Source: Acidithiobacillus montserratensis (GTDB lineage Bacteria; Pseudomonadota; Gammaproteobacteria; Acidithiobacillales; Acidithiobacillaceae). Taken from it: a stretch of 37,832 nt of DNA. Below the pieces are notes generated by a model. The model was not told the origin of the DNA. It ran no database searches and saw nothing but the letters and a program-made list of their open reading frames with translations. Made by a program: the position numbers and the translations under genes. The DNA is taken from positions 1-37,832 of the forward strand of contig NZ_JABBOU010000046.1 in NCBI RefSeq assembly GCF_018853465.1. Direction: 5' to 3'. Of the stretch, positions 5,355-14,819 are shown piece after piece. Every line of letters begins with the position of its first letter. Position 1 is the stretch's first letter.

Positions 5355-7739
5355 ATGAACAGGGTATACCGGATCGTGTTTTCTGCGGGTCGTCTTGTCG
5401 TGGCTTCGGAGCATGCAAAAGGACGGCGCAAGCCTGCACGATTTGCTGTGCTGGCCGCTCTTTCGTTGTTTGCATGGATGCCGCAGGCTTACGCTGCTCT
5501 CGCTATTTCTCCTCCCTCAAACGATACCGCCATAGGTAATGATTCTTCTGCCATTGGTTACGGCAATGTGGCGATTGACGGCTCTGCGAATGGAGATGAC
5601 AACATCAACATCGGTGGAGAGATTCCCTACACCAGTTCCAGCCTGAACGAAGATGATATTAGCGGACAGCCGGAAGCCCAGTATACGGGCGGCACAAGTG
5701 GCAGTGGTTCCCCGCAAAGTGGTGGCGATGTGGGAAGCGCGACGGCTTACGGAACCGGCAGTGCGGCTTATTACAATGATGGATCTTTCTCTGGTTCTCC
5801 TGATGGTGGGAGTAGTTTTGGGGCCGACGCCTTAACAAACAATGGCGGTACGGCTATCGGCTTTGAAACCAGAGCCGGCGACGGCACCACAAATTCTACC
5901 GATCCATCTGTAGACAACGTAGCGATTGGTGGGGACATTGAGCAAGCGAATGACGCAGTAGCGATTGGGCAAGAAAGCAGCGTTGGCAGTCTTTCCTCTA
6001 GCACGCCATCCTCTGGCGGTGTAGCGGTTGGTTACAGAGCGCACGCAAGCTCTGATCCGGGTACGGCAGTAGGCACCAATGCCGACGCCAGTGGTTCCGA
6101 TTCTACGGCAGTTGGCTACAACAGTACGGCCAGCGGCGCCAATTCGACTGCGTTGGGAACGGGCGCTACGGCTTCCCAAGCCGATTCTGTTGCCCTTGGT
6201 AGCGGTTCTACCTCGAACACAGCGGCAACAGGGACGTCTGGCGCAACCATTCGCGGCACCAGTTATTCTTTTGCAGGGACAAATCCCGTAGGTTCGGTCA
6301 GTGTCGGTTCTTCGGGAGCAAATGGTGGAACGGCGGAAACACGCACGATTACCAATGTCGCGGCAGGACAGATTTCCGCCACCAGTACCGATGCAGTCAA
6401 CGGTTCGGAACTCTACGCAACGAATCAAGCTATTGATAATTTGCAGGCTACGCAAAGCAGTACCGGAGTGCTGCACTACACCACGTCCAGCGGCGCTACC
6501 AGTTCAACGCCGACCAGCACGGCCAGCGCCGGAAATTCCACTACCGGGACGGTCACGATCTCCAACGTGGGACCGGGTGCGGTAGCCGCTGGCAGTACGC
6601 AGGCCATCAACGGCAACGAACTGTACAACGCGGAACAGGGTGTACCCGTTCATTACCTGAATAGTAGCGGGCAGCAGGTAGAAACCCCTACAGATTCGGC
6701 AGAATTGGGAACCGGTAGTGGGTCGGTCACACTGCACCATGTAGCAGACGGAGCCGTGACTGCGACCAGTCAGCAGGCAGTAAACGGTAGCCAACTGTAC
6801 GCCGCCGAAGGGCAAGCGCAACAGGACGCAAACCAAGCGCAGGCCAACGCAGAAGGCTACGCTTCTGGTGTTGCTGCTTCCGACGCAAACCAAGCGCAGG
6901 CCAACGCAGAAGGCTACGCTTCTGGTGTTGCTGCTTCCGACGCAAACCGGGCGCAGGCCAACGCAGAAGGTGTTGCTGCTTCCGACGCTAATCAGGCATT
7001 ACAATCCGCGAACCAGCACAGCAACAGTCTCTTTTCCCTGACCTGTCACCGGCTGGGTAACGGCTCTGGCGACATCATCTGTGGCACCAACAGCAGCGTT
7101 GCCGGACAGGATGCGCAGGCGGAAGGCACGGATTCCACGGCAAATGGCAACGGTGCTACGGCTTACGGTGCAGGCAGCACAGCGGTGGGAAATGATGCCG
7201 TAGCTTTGGGGCCAGATGCCGTAGCCAACGGGTATTCGACGACAGCAGTAGGAGATCATGCACAAGCCTTGGCACCGAACAGTACGGCGGTAGGGCAGGA
7301 CGCGCAGGCCAACGCAGAAGGCTCCGTAGCCTTGGGGTACGGTTCTGTTGCCAACCGTGCCAACTCGGTTTCCGTAGGTAACGCGGCGACGGGGCTGACC
7401 AGGCAGATTACCAACGTAGCGCCAGGTACGCAGGGCACGGATGCGGTAAACCTGAATCAGTTGAACGACGCGCTCAAGGGTGTGGGAAATTCCGCACAGG
7501 CAGAGGCCGACAAAGTGGGTTCTGTCGATGCCTCACTGGCTGGTGCAGCGGCGGAAGCTGCGGCGGGCAAACACAAGAACACCATCGCCGGAGCAACCTC
7601 TGAATACAATGGGCAAGCCAGTTTTGCGTTTGCGTACCAGCATCGTTTCGGCACTCATTGGGCGGCAATGATTTCCGTTGGCAGCAACGGGCAGGCGTCC
7701 AACACAGCCGTTATGGGCGCGGGAAGTTATAGCTGGTAA
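5355..7739 (+). CDS. YadA-like trimeric autotransporter adhesin
   Basis: The N-terminus MNRVYRIVFSAGRLVVASE is a classic extended signal peptide region, followed by a hydrophobic core ending MPQAYA. Then come many YadA-head repeats (xDSTAVGxxxxAxGxxStAlG style), neck motifs (DAVNGSELY, QAINGNELY, QAVNGSQLY), a coiled-coil stalk with tandem repeats, a second head block (AVGNDAVALGPDA …) with a further neck (TDAVNLNQL), and a C-terminal anchor (KHKNTIAGATSEYNGQASFAF … SYSW). Such proteins trimerise, secrete themselves through the outer membrane and mediate adhesion or aggregation. At 794 aa it is complete. Placed on a conjugative element, it could promote donor-recipient contact or biofilm. ATG 5355 is chosen because it gives the complete signal region and has GAGG nearby. 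Confidence 0.93.
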   Translation: MNRVYRIVFSAGRLVVASEHAKGRRKPARFAVLAALSLFAWMPQAYAALAISPPSNDTAIGNDSSAIGYGNVAIDGSANGDDNINIGGEIPYTSSSLNEDDISGQPEAQYTGGTSGSGSPQSGGDVGSATAYGTGSAAYYNDGSFSGSPDGGSSFGADALTNNGGTAIGFETRAGDGTTNSTDPSVDNVAIGGDIEQANDAVAIGQESSVGSLSSSTPSSGGVAVGYRAHASSDPGTAVGTNADASGSDSTAVGYNSTASGANSTALGTGATASQADSVALGSGSTSNTAATGTSGATIRGTSYSFAGTNPVGSVSVGSSGANGGTAETRTITNVAAGQISATSTDAVNGSELYATNQAIDNLQATQSSTGVLHYTTSSGATSSTPTSTASAGNSTTGTVTISNVGPGAVAAGSTQAINGNELYNAEQGVPVHYLNSSGQQVETPTDSAELGTGSGSVTLHHVADGAVTATSQQAVNGSQLYAAEGQAQQDANQAQANAEGYASGVAASDANQAQANAEGYASGVAASDANRAQANAEGVAASDANQALQSANQHSNSLFSLTCHRLGNGSGDIICGTNSSVAGQDAQAEGTDSTANGNGATAYGAGSTAVGNDAVALGPDAVANGYSTTAVGDHAQALAPNSTAVGQDAQANAEGSVALGYGSVANRANSVSVGNAATGLTRQITNVAPGTQGTDAVNLNQLNDALKGVGNSAQAEADKVGSVDASLAGAAAEAAAGKHKNTIAGATSEYNGQASFAFAYQHRFGTHWAAMISVGSNGQASNTAVMGAGSYSW
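6825..6983 (+). repeat. 57-bp in-frame tandem repeat in the adhesin stalk
   Basis: Two identical 57-bp units (6825-6881, 6882-6938), each coding DANQAQANAEGYASGVAAS, are followed by a 45-bp variant (6939-6983) that lacks the YASG codons. Because the unit is a multiple of 3, changes in copy number would alter stalk length without breaking the frame. Confidence 0.9.
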
Positions 7740-7784
7740 GTTTCTGGCCCTCCAATCCTAATCGCTCGGTATACCAGACTACCG

Positions 7785-7799
7785 CCGATCTATACCCCC
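7785..7799 (+). promoter_or_regulatory. Motif copy 3 (CCGATCTATACCCCC)
   Basis: TATACC (7791-7796) begins 42 bp before ATG 7833. GGTATA (7768-7773) lies exactly 17 bp upstream as an inverted partner, the same arrangement as at copy 6 (21436-21464). Confidence 0.75.
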
Positions 7800-7832
7800 G
7801 CAGTTGGAGACTAGACTGCTGGAGACTTGATA

Positions 7833-10800
7833 ATGGCTACCCCTTCCAATTCCCGTTCTGGGAAAGCGCGTTCCGAGCGCGAAGATCTACGACAGGTTCT
7901 TGCTGACAAACTCATTGAACAAATCGAGGCGGGCACCGCCCACTGGCAGCGCCCATGGGTTGCCGGAGAAGTTCTGCCGCCAGTAAATGCAGTAACTGGC
8001 AAGCCCTACCGCGGGGTGAACCGCGAAAACCTGATGATGTTTTCTCCCGACATGACCGACAACCGCTGGTGTACCTACAAGCAGGCACAGGAGCAGGGCT
8101 GGCAGGTTCGTAAAGGCGAGAAAGGCACCCTTTTGGAGGTGTGGAAGGAATACGACCACAAACGCACGCCAGAAGAGATGGACGCCATTCGTGCAGGGCG
8201 GGAGAAAATGCCGCAGGAATCCCGTGCCCAATTTGGGGAAATCCCTGAGACGGAAAAGCGGCTTGGGGTAAAATATTACTCGGTTTTTCACGCCTCCCAG
8301 ATCGATGGTATTCCGCCATTGGAACGCCCGGACATCAACCACGAAATCGAGGGCAAGCCTGATGAGCGGTTGCCGAAGCTGGCAGAGGCCATGGGTGTCA
8401 ATCTGCAATATGGTGGCGGTAAGGCTTTCTATCGTCCTTCCGCAGATCGGGTGCAGATGCCACCTGTGGAAACTTTCGAGAAGGCGGTTGGGCACGACAC
8501 CACCCTTTTGCACGAACTCTCCCATGCGACGGGGCACGGAAGCCGTCTCAATCGTGACTTGACCGGCTCGTTTGGCACTGAGAGCTACGCCATCGAAGAG
8601 CTGCGTGCGGAGATGTCGGCGGTCTGGACAGCGGCAAGTCTGGGCATTGGCTTTGATCCTGCTGCACAAGACCGGGAGGAAGGTCGCGAAGTCGGCAACA
8701 GCGCCGCGTATCTGGCAAGTTGGCTGAAAGCGTTGCCCGAGAAAGAGCGCAAGCAGACCATCATGAAGGCGATCAAGGATGCGCAAGGCATCAGTGACTA
8801 CCTGATCGAGCGCACGCCAGAGATCGAGATTGCGGAGCCTGCCAGGGAAATCGAGGCGGGAAAAGACCTGGAGACGTTGCGCCAGAAATTCCAGGCAGTA
8901 AACGATATTGGGGTTGGTGACCGGATTCTGCGCAACATTGGATCTGGCTTCGGTCATTATGATCCCGAAGGCTACCTGACCCGCACAGGCGGATCGATCT
9001 TCGAGATGAAGGCATCGCCCAATGGGAGTGCGCACATTCTGCAGGTATCTCCTGAGAATGCTGCTCCTGTGAGGGAGTTCTTTGAGTCCGCTCTTGCCGT
9101 TGACCCGTCCGGAGACGTTGGCAACGCAATGAAACAGGCGGGAATTTTGGTTCCAGAGCGCAAACTGTACCGTTTTTTGCATTGGTCAAACGACCAGGAT
9201 AGCCCCGACAAGCGGGAGTACATTGCGAGCCACGGTAAGGAATTTGCTGCACTTACCGCCGAGTTTGAAAAAGAGTTGCAAGAACATGGCGAGATGTATC
9301 AGCGTCTTTTAGATCTGCCAGATTTGCCAAAGTCCAAAAAAGAGATGGACGACATTTTGGCCGCGGCTATGGCGGAGCGTGACGTAACGCCTGAGATTAT
9401 GCAGGAGACAAAAGTCGAAAAGGCCACCGCACTCTCCCGTGGCGATTATGTGCAGTATGTCGATGAGACAGGGGAAAAGCGTGAGGCTCTGATTCTGGGC
9501 TCGGTAGATAATGGTCTGCCAGATATGTACCGGACACGTCCGATTTTGCGCTTACATCGCGAAGATGGGTCTGACCGTTTGCTCTTGGGTGGGGATGATC
9601 AGTATCCAGCGTTCCCGATCCCGGAAAATCGTATTGACCACCATATTCCCATTGCCCTGTCGCCTGATGCGATAGATGCCGTGGATCCGGTTACTGAATC
9701 CTATCTGCGCAACATGAGCAGTGAACTCAGCAATGCCAGAGACGAAGAAGTTTTGCAGGCGGTGGAACAGGCGTTGCGGAACAACTCGCGCGGGATTGCG
9801 GGACAGTTGGAGCAGCCGGAAAATGTTGCTCCAAATCTCGACCTGGATCTGGTAGCTGTGCTGGAAAAAACTGAACGGATTCGCAATGGAGATCGTAGCG
9901 GTTTGCCATCCGGGTTGACAGCGAATCGTGATTTGAGTGTCGAATATTTCCTGAGCAACATTACAGAGCGTGATCCACAACGGGCAGAGCAATGGGCGGC
10001 GGAGTTGCGCGGCAATCCGCATGAGTATGCCGAAAGGGTTGACCTGGAAGCAGACAACATTCGGGTGGTTGCGACACAGTTGGAGCAGGGCGTGAAGCGC
10101 ATGGACGCCCCGGAAGTTGGCGATCTGGTACGTTTTGAACCCAACGAACCTGATGATCTGCGATCCATGCCGTTTTCTGGCCGGATCATCGCGAAACTGG
10201 ATACCAATGCCGGGGATTATCGCTATCACCTGCAGGCGGAGACGGGTCCAGACAAAGGCATTGAGGCCCGCGTGTACGGGCTGGATGGCACATTCCGTCG
10301 CATTGATATGGAGCAGGCGTTTGGTTTTGACCGCAATAGCCCAGAACGTCTCGCGACGGAGAGGGAAGATCGTGCCAACCGTTTGTTGGAGTCTGCTGAT
10401 CAGGCATTGTCTGTGAGTATCGAACAGATGGAGCAGATGCGCTCCCTTGTGGACGACAAAGCCTTTGATCAGGCGTTGGAGAATGCGCAATCAGCGCTGG
10501 AATTGCCGGCCAGCGTCGGGTCTTTGTCAGAGAAGGCTGTGGCATTGAATGATGTTTCCGTCGAGATGGAACAGGCTTTGCCTCTCTTCCATGACAACGA
10601 TGGTGGTATTCATGGCGCGATTGCCCAGGCAAACAGCGTGTTGAGCGAATATGAAAACATTCGCCACGATCTGCCGCAAAAAGAACCAGAGAAGACGCAG
10701 GAAGTGCAGGCGCCTTCCGTTCCAGAGACTGAGAATTCAGAGTCTGTTCGTGTAGTGTTCTGGGCCAAGGTGAATGATGCCGAAGATATTGCCAATCTCG

Positions 10801-13307
10801 GTCTGGAAGGTGCCGAAAAGCCAGATGTTGTTCGTGTTCAAAAATCTCTGAGCCTGAGTCCGGGAGATTATGATCGTTTAACGAACGGTTTTCTGGTGGA
10901 TGATTCCCGTCTGGCGGGATTGGGTGGCCATGATGAAGAAGGGAACCGTCTAACCGTTCAGGTAGATGCTCCTGACCGTCAGAGGCTATTCATCGACCCG
11001 CAGGGATATGACTATGCACGGTATGTCGGTGTCCCGGAAGGAGACGTGGAGCGGGTGCTGACGACGCATTCTTTTGATCTGCGGCAGGAACGTGTGCTTG
11101 GTCCCAAGGAACAGGCAATTTTCGATTACAGCCGCTTCCACCAGAAACTGCCGGAAAACGTGGACCGTTTCATCGAGAGGATCGATCAGCGTTTTGACGC
11201 ACTGGATCCAACCAGTTCCGACGGCTTTGCTAAAGCCATGTTTGACACCATGGCGGAGTCGGACAAGGTGTTCGGCATCATCACCAAAGGTGAAGACCGT
11301 GGCGCTTTCAAGCCGCAGCTCGACTTGCAAAAGGCAGGGGTGGATCAGGACAAGCAACATGATTTAGCGATGTATTGGTGGCAGGTATCCAGCGATGAGT
11401 CAAACCGCTATAAAACCGCACTGGAATCTGCACGGGAGCGGGTAACGGATCGCCTGAAAACGCACGGCAAGGAAGTTCTGCGTTCACCAGGACCGCGCAG
11501 CGCCAAAGAGACGGTCATGGCTTCCTACTGGAAGCATGGACTACTGGTGGACGAAAACGCATCCACCGTGAACAAGATGATTGAGGCCGTCGAAAAGAAA
11601 GACCTGAAGACGCTGGTCTCGTGGATTGGAGCCAATTCGCAGAATCCTGGTTCTGAAGAGGCGTTCTCCCAGATGACGGGAGTAACACTCGGCAAGACGC
11701 AAAAAGAGCGCTTGCAGCAACTGGCGGATTGGGTTGGGCCAGAAAAGGTGGCGGCTTACAAGGCGGAACGGAAAGCAACCGCTGAAAGGCGGGCACTCAA
11801 GGCTGCACACGATGGGTTATACGATAGTTATGAAGCGCTAAACCGGGTGAATGTCTCTGTTGGCGTTGCTTCTGGGGACCCCCGCACACGGATCATCAAT
11901 GGCAAGGATTATGTCACGGTGAAAATGTCTGAAGGGCTGGACCACATCGTTACCAAGAAGCGGGGGGCGGTCAATGCGTATTACCTGCGTAGCGAGGACG
12001 GAGTCTATAGCGGACTGAAAGATAGTGCGTTTACGGATTTTTGCAAAGCGGCTTTGGTGATGGAGCCAAGCGGAGATCTTCCCAAAGCCATGCGGGCAGT
12101 GGAATTCCCTGTGCCGGATCGTGGTCTGTCTGACTTCCTGCGGGAACGTGACCAGGTATTGCGCGGTACGCACCCGCAATATGAAGACAATGGTCGCGAT
12201 CCCGCTGTGAACGCTGAAACCTTTGTCAGGGAAACGATTGCAAAAGACCCCGTGCGTGCTCGTGCATGGTCAGAAGAACTTCAGGCACAGCCGCAGATGT
12301 ACACGCTCATTGCCGGCGACGATCCATGGGTTGGTGGCGTCAAGGCCGACATCCCTGGATTGGTGAAAACGATGGACAGCGCCATTGCCGAAAAGGTGGA
12401 GATGGCTTCACAGCCGAAGACGCCTGAACAGGATAAGGGAAATGCCTACGAGGCCAAACAGCGGGCAAGGAAAGACCGCATGCTTGCTCGCGCTGCAAAA
12501 ATTCGGGAAGAAGCTAAGGCCAAGATCGGGCAGGCATCCAAAATGTCGGATGTCATTCCTTTTGGCCAACCGATACTCGTTGACCACTACAGTGCGGGGC
12601 GTGACCGTCGCTATCGTAAGCGCATCGGCGACCTGATGGATAAAGGAACGCTGATGTTACGGCAGGCGGACGCTATGGAAAGCCGCGCCAAAAACGAAAA
12701 CACGGTGATCAGCGCCGATGATCCCAACGCGCTGGAAAAACTCAAGGAGAAGTTGGCGAGTTTGCAGAAGTCGCAGGAAATGATGAAGGCGGCGAACGCC
12801 ATGCTGCGCAAGGAAAGTGATCCGGAAAAGCGGTTGCAGAATTTGCAGGAGTTGGGTTTTACCCAGAAACAGGCGACGGAGGTGCTGCATCCATATCACC
12901 CCTACGGAGCGGGTTTTGCAGGTTTCGAGTTGCGTAACAACAACGCGAGCATCAAGCGCATCGAAGACCGTGTCAAGGGATTGGAGAAGGCACAGACCCT
13001 GGAGGACCGCACCACGGAGTATGCTTGGGGAAGTGTGCGGGAAAACAAGGAAAACAACCGTATCCAGTTCCTCTTTGACGGTAAGCCTGAAAAAGAAGTC
13101 ATCGATTTGATGAAACAGACGGGTTTCCGTTGGGCGCCGTCAGAAAAAGCCTGGCAGCGGCAATGGACCGGCAATGCGGTTTCTGCGGCGCGAAGGACCA
13201 TTCAGCAACTCAATGAGATGCAGCCGCAAATGAAAAAGGAAGCGGAGCAGAAGGCTTCCCCCTATCGGGCACCTGTGCGTCAGAAAAGCGCAGGAATCGA
13301 GTTGTAA
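7833..13307 (+). CDS. Giant ArdC-type polyvalent protein (ssDNA-binding, metallopeptidase, DUF3560)
   Basis: The 1824-aa protein opens with an ArdC-like ssDNA-binding domain (about 10-110, with WQRPW … YRGVNRENLMM … TYKQAQEQGWQVRKGEKGT). A zincin-like peptidase domain (about 160-330) with HELSH (227-231) and a downstream E-E-L-R-A-E helix follows. A long middle region contains duplicated modules: xPSGD-x-x-x-AM near 423 and 1408, and IxxDPxRAxxWxxEL near 710 and 1468. Then come a DUF3560-like segment (about 1548-1620, IPFGQPILVDHYS) and a C-terminal FRWAPSEKAWQRQ module (about 1750-1800). ArdC of plasmid pSa is an anti-restriction protein related to the transported part of the RP4 TraC primase, so this protein probably protects or coats incoming DNA. 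It ends SAGIEL. ATG 7833 has GGAGA 7 nt upstream; TTG 7827 is too close to it. Confidence 0.85.
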   Translation: MATPSNSRSGKARSEREDLRQVLADKLIEQIEAGTAHWQRPWVAGEVLPPVNAVTGKPYRGVNRENLMMFSPDMTDNRWCTYKQAQEQGWQVRKGEKGTLLEVWKEYDHKRTPEEMDAIRAGREKMPQESRAQFGEIPETEKRLGVKYYSVFHASQIDGIPPLERPDINHEIEGKPDERLPKLAEAMGVNLQYGGGKAFYRPSADRVQMPPVETFEKAVGHDTTLLHELSHATGHGSRLNRDLTGSFGTESYAIEELRAEMSAVWTAASLGIGFDPAAQDREEGREVGNSAAYLASWLKALPEKERKQTIMKAIKDAQGISDYLIERTPEIEIAEPAREIEAGKDLETLRQKFQAVNDIGVGDRILRNIGSGFGHYDPEGYLTRTGGSIFEMKASPNGSAHILQVSPENAAPVREFFESALAVDPSGDVGNAMKQAGILVPERKLYRFLHWSNDQDSPDKREYIASHGKEFAALTAEFEKELQEHGEMYQRLLDLPDLPKSKKEMDDILAAAMAERDVTPEIMQETKVEKATALSRGDYVQYVDETGEKREALILGSVDNGLPDMYRTRPILRLHREDGSDRLLLGGDDQYPAFPIPENRIDHHIPIALSPDAIDAVDPVTESYLRNMSSELSNARDEEVLQAVEQALRNNSRGIAGQLEQPENVAPNLDLDLVAVLEKTERIRNGDRSGLPSGLTANRDLSVEYFLSNITERDPQRAEQWAAELRGNPHEYAERVDLEADNIRVVATQLEQGVKRMDAPEVGDLVRFEPNEPDDLRSMPFSGRIIAKLDTNAGDYRYHLQAETGPDKGIEARVYGLDGTFRRIDMEQAFGFDRNSPERLATEREDRANRLLESADQALSVSIEQMEQMRSLVDDKAFDQALENAQSALELPASVGSLSEKAVALNDVSVEMEQALPLFHDNDGGIHGAIAQANSVLSEYENIRHDLPQKEPEKTQEVQAPSVPETENSESVRVVFWAKVNDAEDIANLGLEGAEKPDVVRVQKSLSLSPGDYDRLTNGFLVDDSRLAGLGGHDEEGNRLTVQVDAPDRQRLFIDPQGYDYARYVGVPEGDVERVLTTHSFDLRQERVLGPKEQAIFDYSRFHQKLPENVDRFIERIDQRFDALDPTSSDGFAKAMFDTMAESDKVFGIITKGEDRGAFKPQLDLQKAGVDQDKQHDLAMYWWQVSSDESNRYKTALESARERVTDRLKTHGKEVLRSPGPRSAKETVMASYWKHGLLVDENASTVNKMIEAVEKKDLKTLVSWIGANSQNPGSEEAFSQMTGVTLGKTQKERLQQLADWVGPEKVAAYKAERKATAERRALKAAHDGLYDSYEALNRVNVSVGVASGDPRTRIINGKDYVTVKMSEGLDHIVTKKRGAVNAYYLRSEDGVYSGLKDSAFTDFCKAALVMEPSGDLPKAMRAVEFPVPDRGLSDFLRERDQVLRGTHPQYEDNGRDPAVNAETFVRETIAKDPVRARAWSEELQAQPQMYTLIAGDDPWVGGVKADIPGLVKTMDSAIAEKVEMASQPKTPEQDKGNAYEAKQRARKDRMLARAAKIREEAKAKIGQASKMSDVIPFGQPILVDHYSAGRDRRYRKRIGDLMDKGTLMLRQADAMESRAKNENTVISADDPNALEKLKEKLASLQKSQEMMKAANAMLRKESDPEKRLQNLQELGFTQKQATEVLHPYHPYGAGFAGFELRNNNASIKRIEDRVKGLEKAQTLEDRTTEYAWGSVRENKENNRIQFLFDGKPEKEVIDLMKQTGFRWAPSEKAWQRQWTGNAVSAARRTIQQLNEMQPQMKKEAEQKASPYRAPVRQKSAGIEL

Positions 13308-13315
13308 CACTTCGC

Positions 13316-13329
13316 GGCGCCATGGCGCC
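13316..13329. other. 14-bp perfect palindrome
   Basis: GGCGCCATGGCGCC lies in the 60-bp gap between the ArdC-type gene and the next gene. It could be a protein-binding site or part of a weak hairpin, but has no U-tract. Function unknown. Confidence 0.35.
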
Positions 13330-13367
13330 ATAACGGTTGGATGATTGTTGGAGAAGGAGAGTACGAG

Positions 13368-14525
13368 ATGGCTACGAATCAGTTGATGCAGCGGAACAAC
13401 CTGGTTAATGCGTTTATCGATGTGAATGACGACAAGACCAAAGCAGCTTTGGCGCAGGCCAAAAATCAGGTGGGTGAGGCGGAATGGAAAAAGGGGTTTT
13501 CGCCGGAGACGCAGAAGGTGGCGCGGGAAGCCATGAAAGAACATGGCGCCCGCTATGAGACCGAACTGAAAGGACGTCTGGTGGACGTACAGACGGCACA
13601 GACAAAGGCCAACGGGGAAGAGTTCAGCAAGTTGCGGGTCACGTTGGAGAACGATGCTGGCAAGATCACCCTGTCGGAAGACCTGAATAGTGAGTTTGCC
13701 CAGCGCCTGGTGACGAAACTCGACACGGCAACCAAGGAGCACGCAGGGAAAGATGTCACCATTGGCGGGTTTGCCAGCCCCGTGGAACGCAATGATCGCA
13801 CCTTTGTGGATCATGTGGCCACGATGAAGGATGCCGAAGGCAAGGAAATCCCCGCGGCCCCGGACCATTTCAAACTGGCCAAGGAAAGCGTGGACATTGC
13901 CCAGGAAGCCCTGAAAGGCTCGAAGTTGGGCGAGGAAAAGAAGAAGAAAATGCTGAACCAAGTGGCGAAGTCGGCCCGCGAGGAATACTTCGACAGCGTG
14001 GCTTCGACATTCCATCAGCGCTTCGTGGATCTGGGCGTTGCCCCGGAAAAGCAGGAGCGGGGGGCCTACCCTGCTTTGGAGGCGGGTGTCCGGGAGCCGG
14101 ACGGCAACTGGATAAACCTGAGTCTGCACGTCCCGACGGAGGGCAAGGAGCATGAGGGGCAGTTTGTGGGTACGCTGCAGCGCAAGGGTCCGGAGGGCTA
14201 CGAGAGGGCACCCCTTGTCTTCCAGCAGGGAGAAAAAGGGTTGGAGTCCACGGCGACTTTCCCTGGCGAGAAGCCTCTGGATGTTGTCCTGTCGAAGTCC
14301 GAGTATGGGAAGACCGAAGTCACGATTTCCCGCTTCGGTGAGCCGATCCACGAGCGCCCTGCCCTCTTGCGGCAAAACGAGGCACTGAAGGCGATCCCCA
14401 ACCATCGGGAAGGGCAGTTGCTACAACAGTCCTTGGGTGTGGATCCCGCCAAGATGGATGTCAGTAATACGCCGGCCCGCGCCCCCGTCCGCTCCCCATC
14501 GAAGGGCCAGGAGCAGGCGCTATGA
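13368..14525 (+). CDS. Element-specific protein carrying the HipA-shared C-terminal domain
   Basis: I do not recognise the N-terminal half (about 1-220), which is soluble, Lys/Glu-rich and probably helical. Residues ~232-375 are the same domain as the HipA extension (YPALEAGVREPDGNWINLSLHVPT … HERPALLRQNEALKAIPNHREGQ), encoded by DNA that is clearly duplicated. ATG 13368 has AAGGAG (13354-13359) 8 nt upstream; the earlier ATG 13341 does not. The stop overlaps the next start (14522), so the gene sits in an operon behind the ArdC-type gene. It may bind the same partner as the HipA fusion or be exported with the DNA; neither can be decided here. Confidence 0.7.
   Translation: MATNQLMQRNNLVNAFIDVNDDKTKAALAQAKNQVGEAEWKKGFSPETQKVAREAMKEHGARYETELKGRLVDVQTAQTKANGEEFSKLRVTLENDAGKITLSEDLNSEFAQRLVTKLDTATKEHAGKDVTIGGFASPVERNDRTFVDHVATMKDAEGKEIPAAPDHFKLAKESVDIAQEALKGSKLGEEKKKKMLNQVAKSAREEYFDSVASTFHQRFVDLGVAPEKQERGAYPALEAGVREPDGNWINLSLHVPTEGKEHEGQFVGTLQRKGPEGYERAPLVFQQGEKGLESTATFPGEKPLDVVLSKSEYGKTEVTISRFGEPIHERPALLRQNEALKAIPNHREGQLLQQSLGVDPAKMDVSNTPARAPVRSPSKGQEQAL
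14065..14454 (+). repeat. Long duplicated coding segment, copy 2
   Basis: Partner of 3352-3744 in the same orientation, encoding residues ~233-362 of the 13368 protein. The two copies are 10.7 kb apart, so recombination between them would delete the surface module and the ArdC-type gene. Confidence 0.85.
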
Positions 14526-14800
14526 GCCTGGCCGTAGAGTTGGCGGAATGGGCTGACGAAGAACGGCAGCATGGGAGCGAAGAGCACCGTATTGCCGTTG
14601 CGCGAATCCTGTTGCAACTAAAGGAATTGCCTGATCCAGACTCGCTGCCCGTGGGCACGACGCAGCGGTTTTTGGCCCAGAAGCGCATTGACCGGCTTCT
14701 GGAACGCGCCGAGGAGTTGGGGTTTGAGACCCCGGGCAAGACGATCAAAAAGGAACTGGGCAAACAGATGGTGGGCAAAGCCTTGGGGTTGCAGCTTTGA
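14522..14800 (+). CDS. Hypothetical protein, 92 aa, ends LGLQL
   Basis: I do not recognise this small soluble protein. It is rich in Glu, Leu and Arg and mostly helical (SEEHRIAVARILLQLKEL, IDRLLERAEELG), with no membrane segment. ATG 14522 overlaps the stop of the previous gene (ATGAG), so it is translationally coupled. It ends GKALGLQL, one of four proteins here with a G-[I/L]-x-L C-terminus. Confidence 0.65.
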   Translation: MSLAVELAEWADEERQHGSEEHRIAVARILLQLKELPDPDSLPVGTTQRFLAQKRIDRLLERAEELGFETPGKTIKKELGKQMVGKALGLQL

Positions 14801-14819
14801 AATGGAGGAGGTGCCTGTG

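Noticed and set aside
7887..9182. 431-codon minus-strand frame opposite the ArdC domain
   Set aside because: The plus strand encodes a clear ArdC/zincin protein; the antisense product has no recognisable features.
13140..14405. 421-codon minus-strand frame over the 13368 gene
   Set aside because: The plus gene has a good ribosome site, an overlapping operon partner and a domain shared with HipA in that frame.
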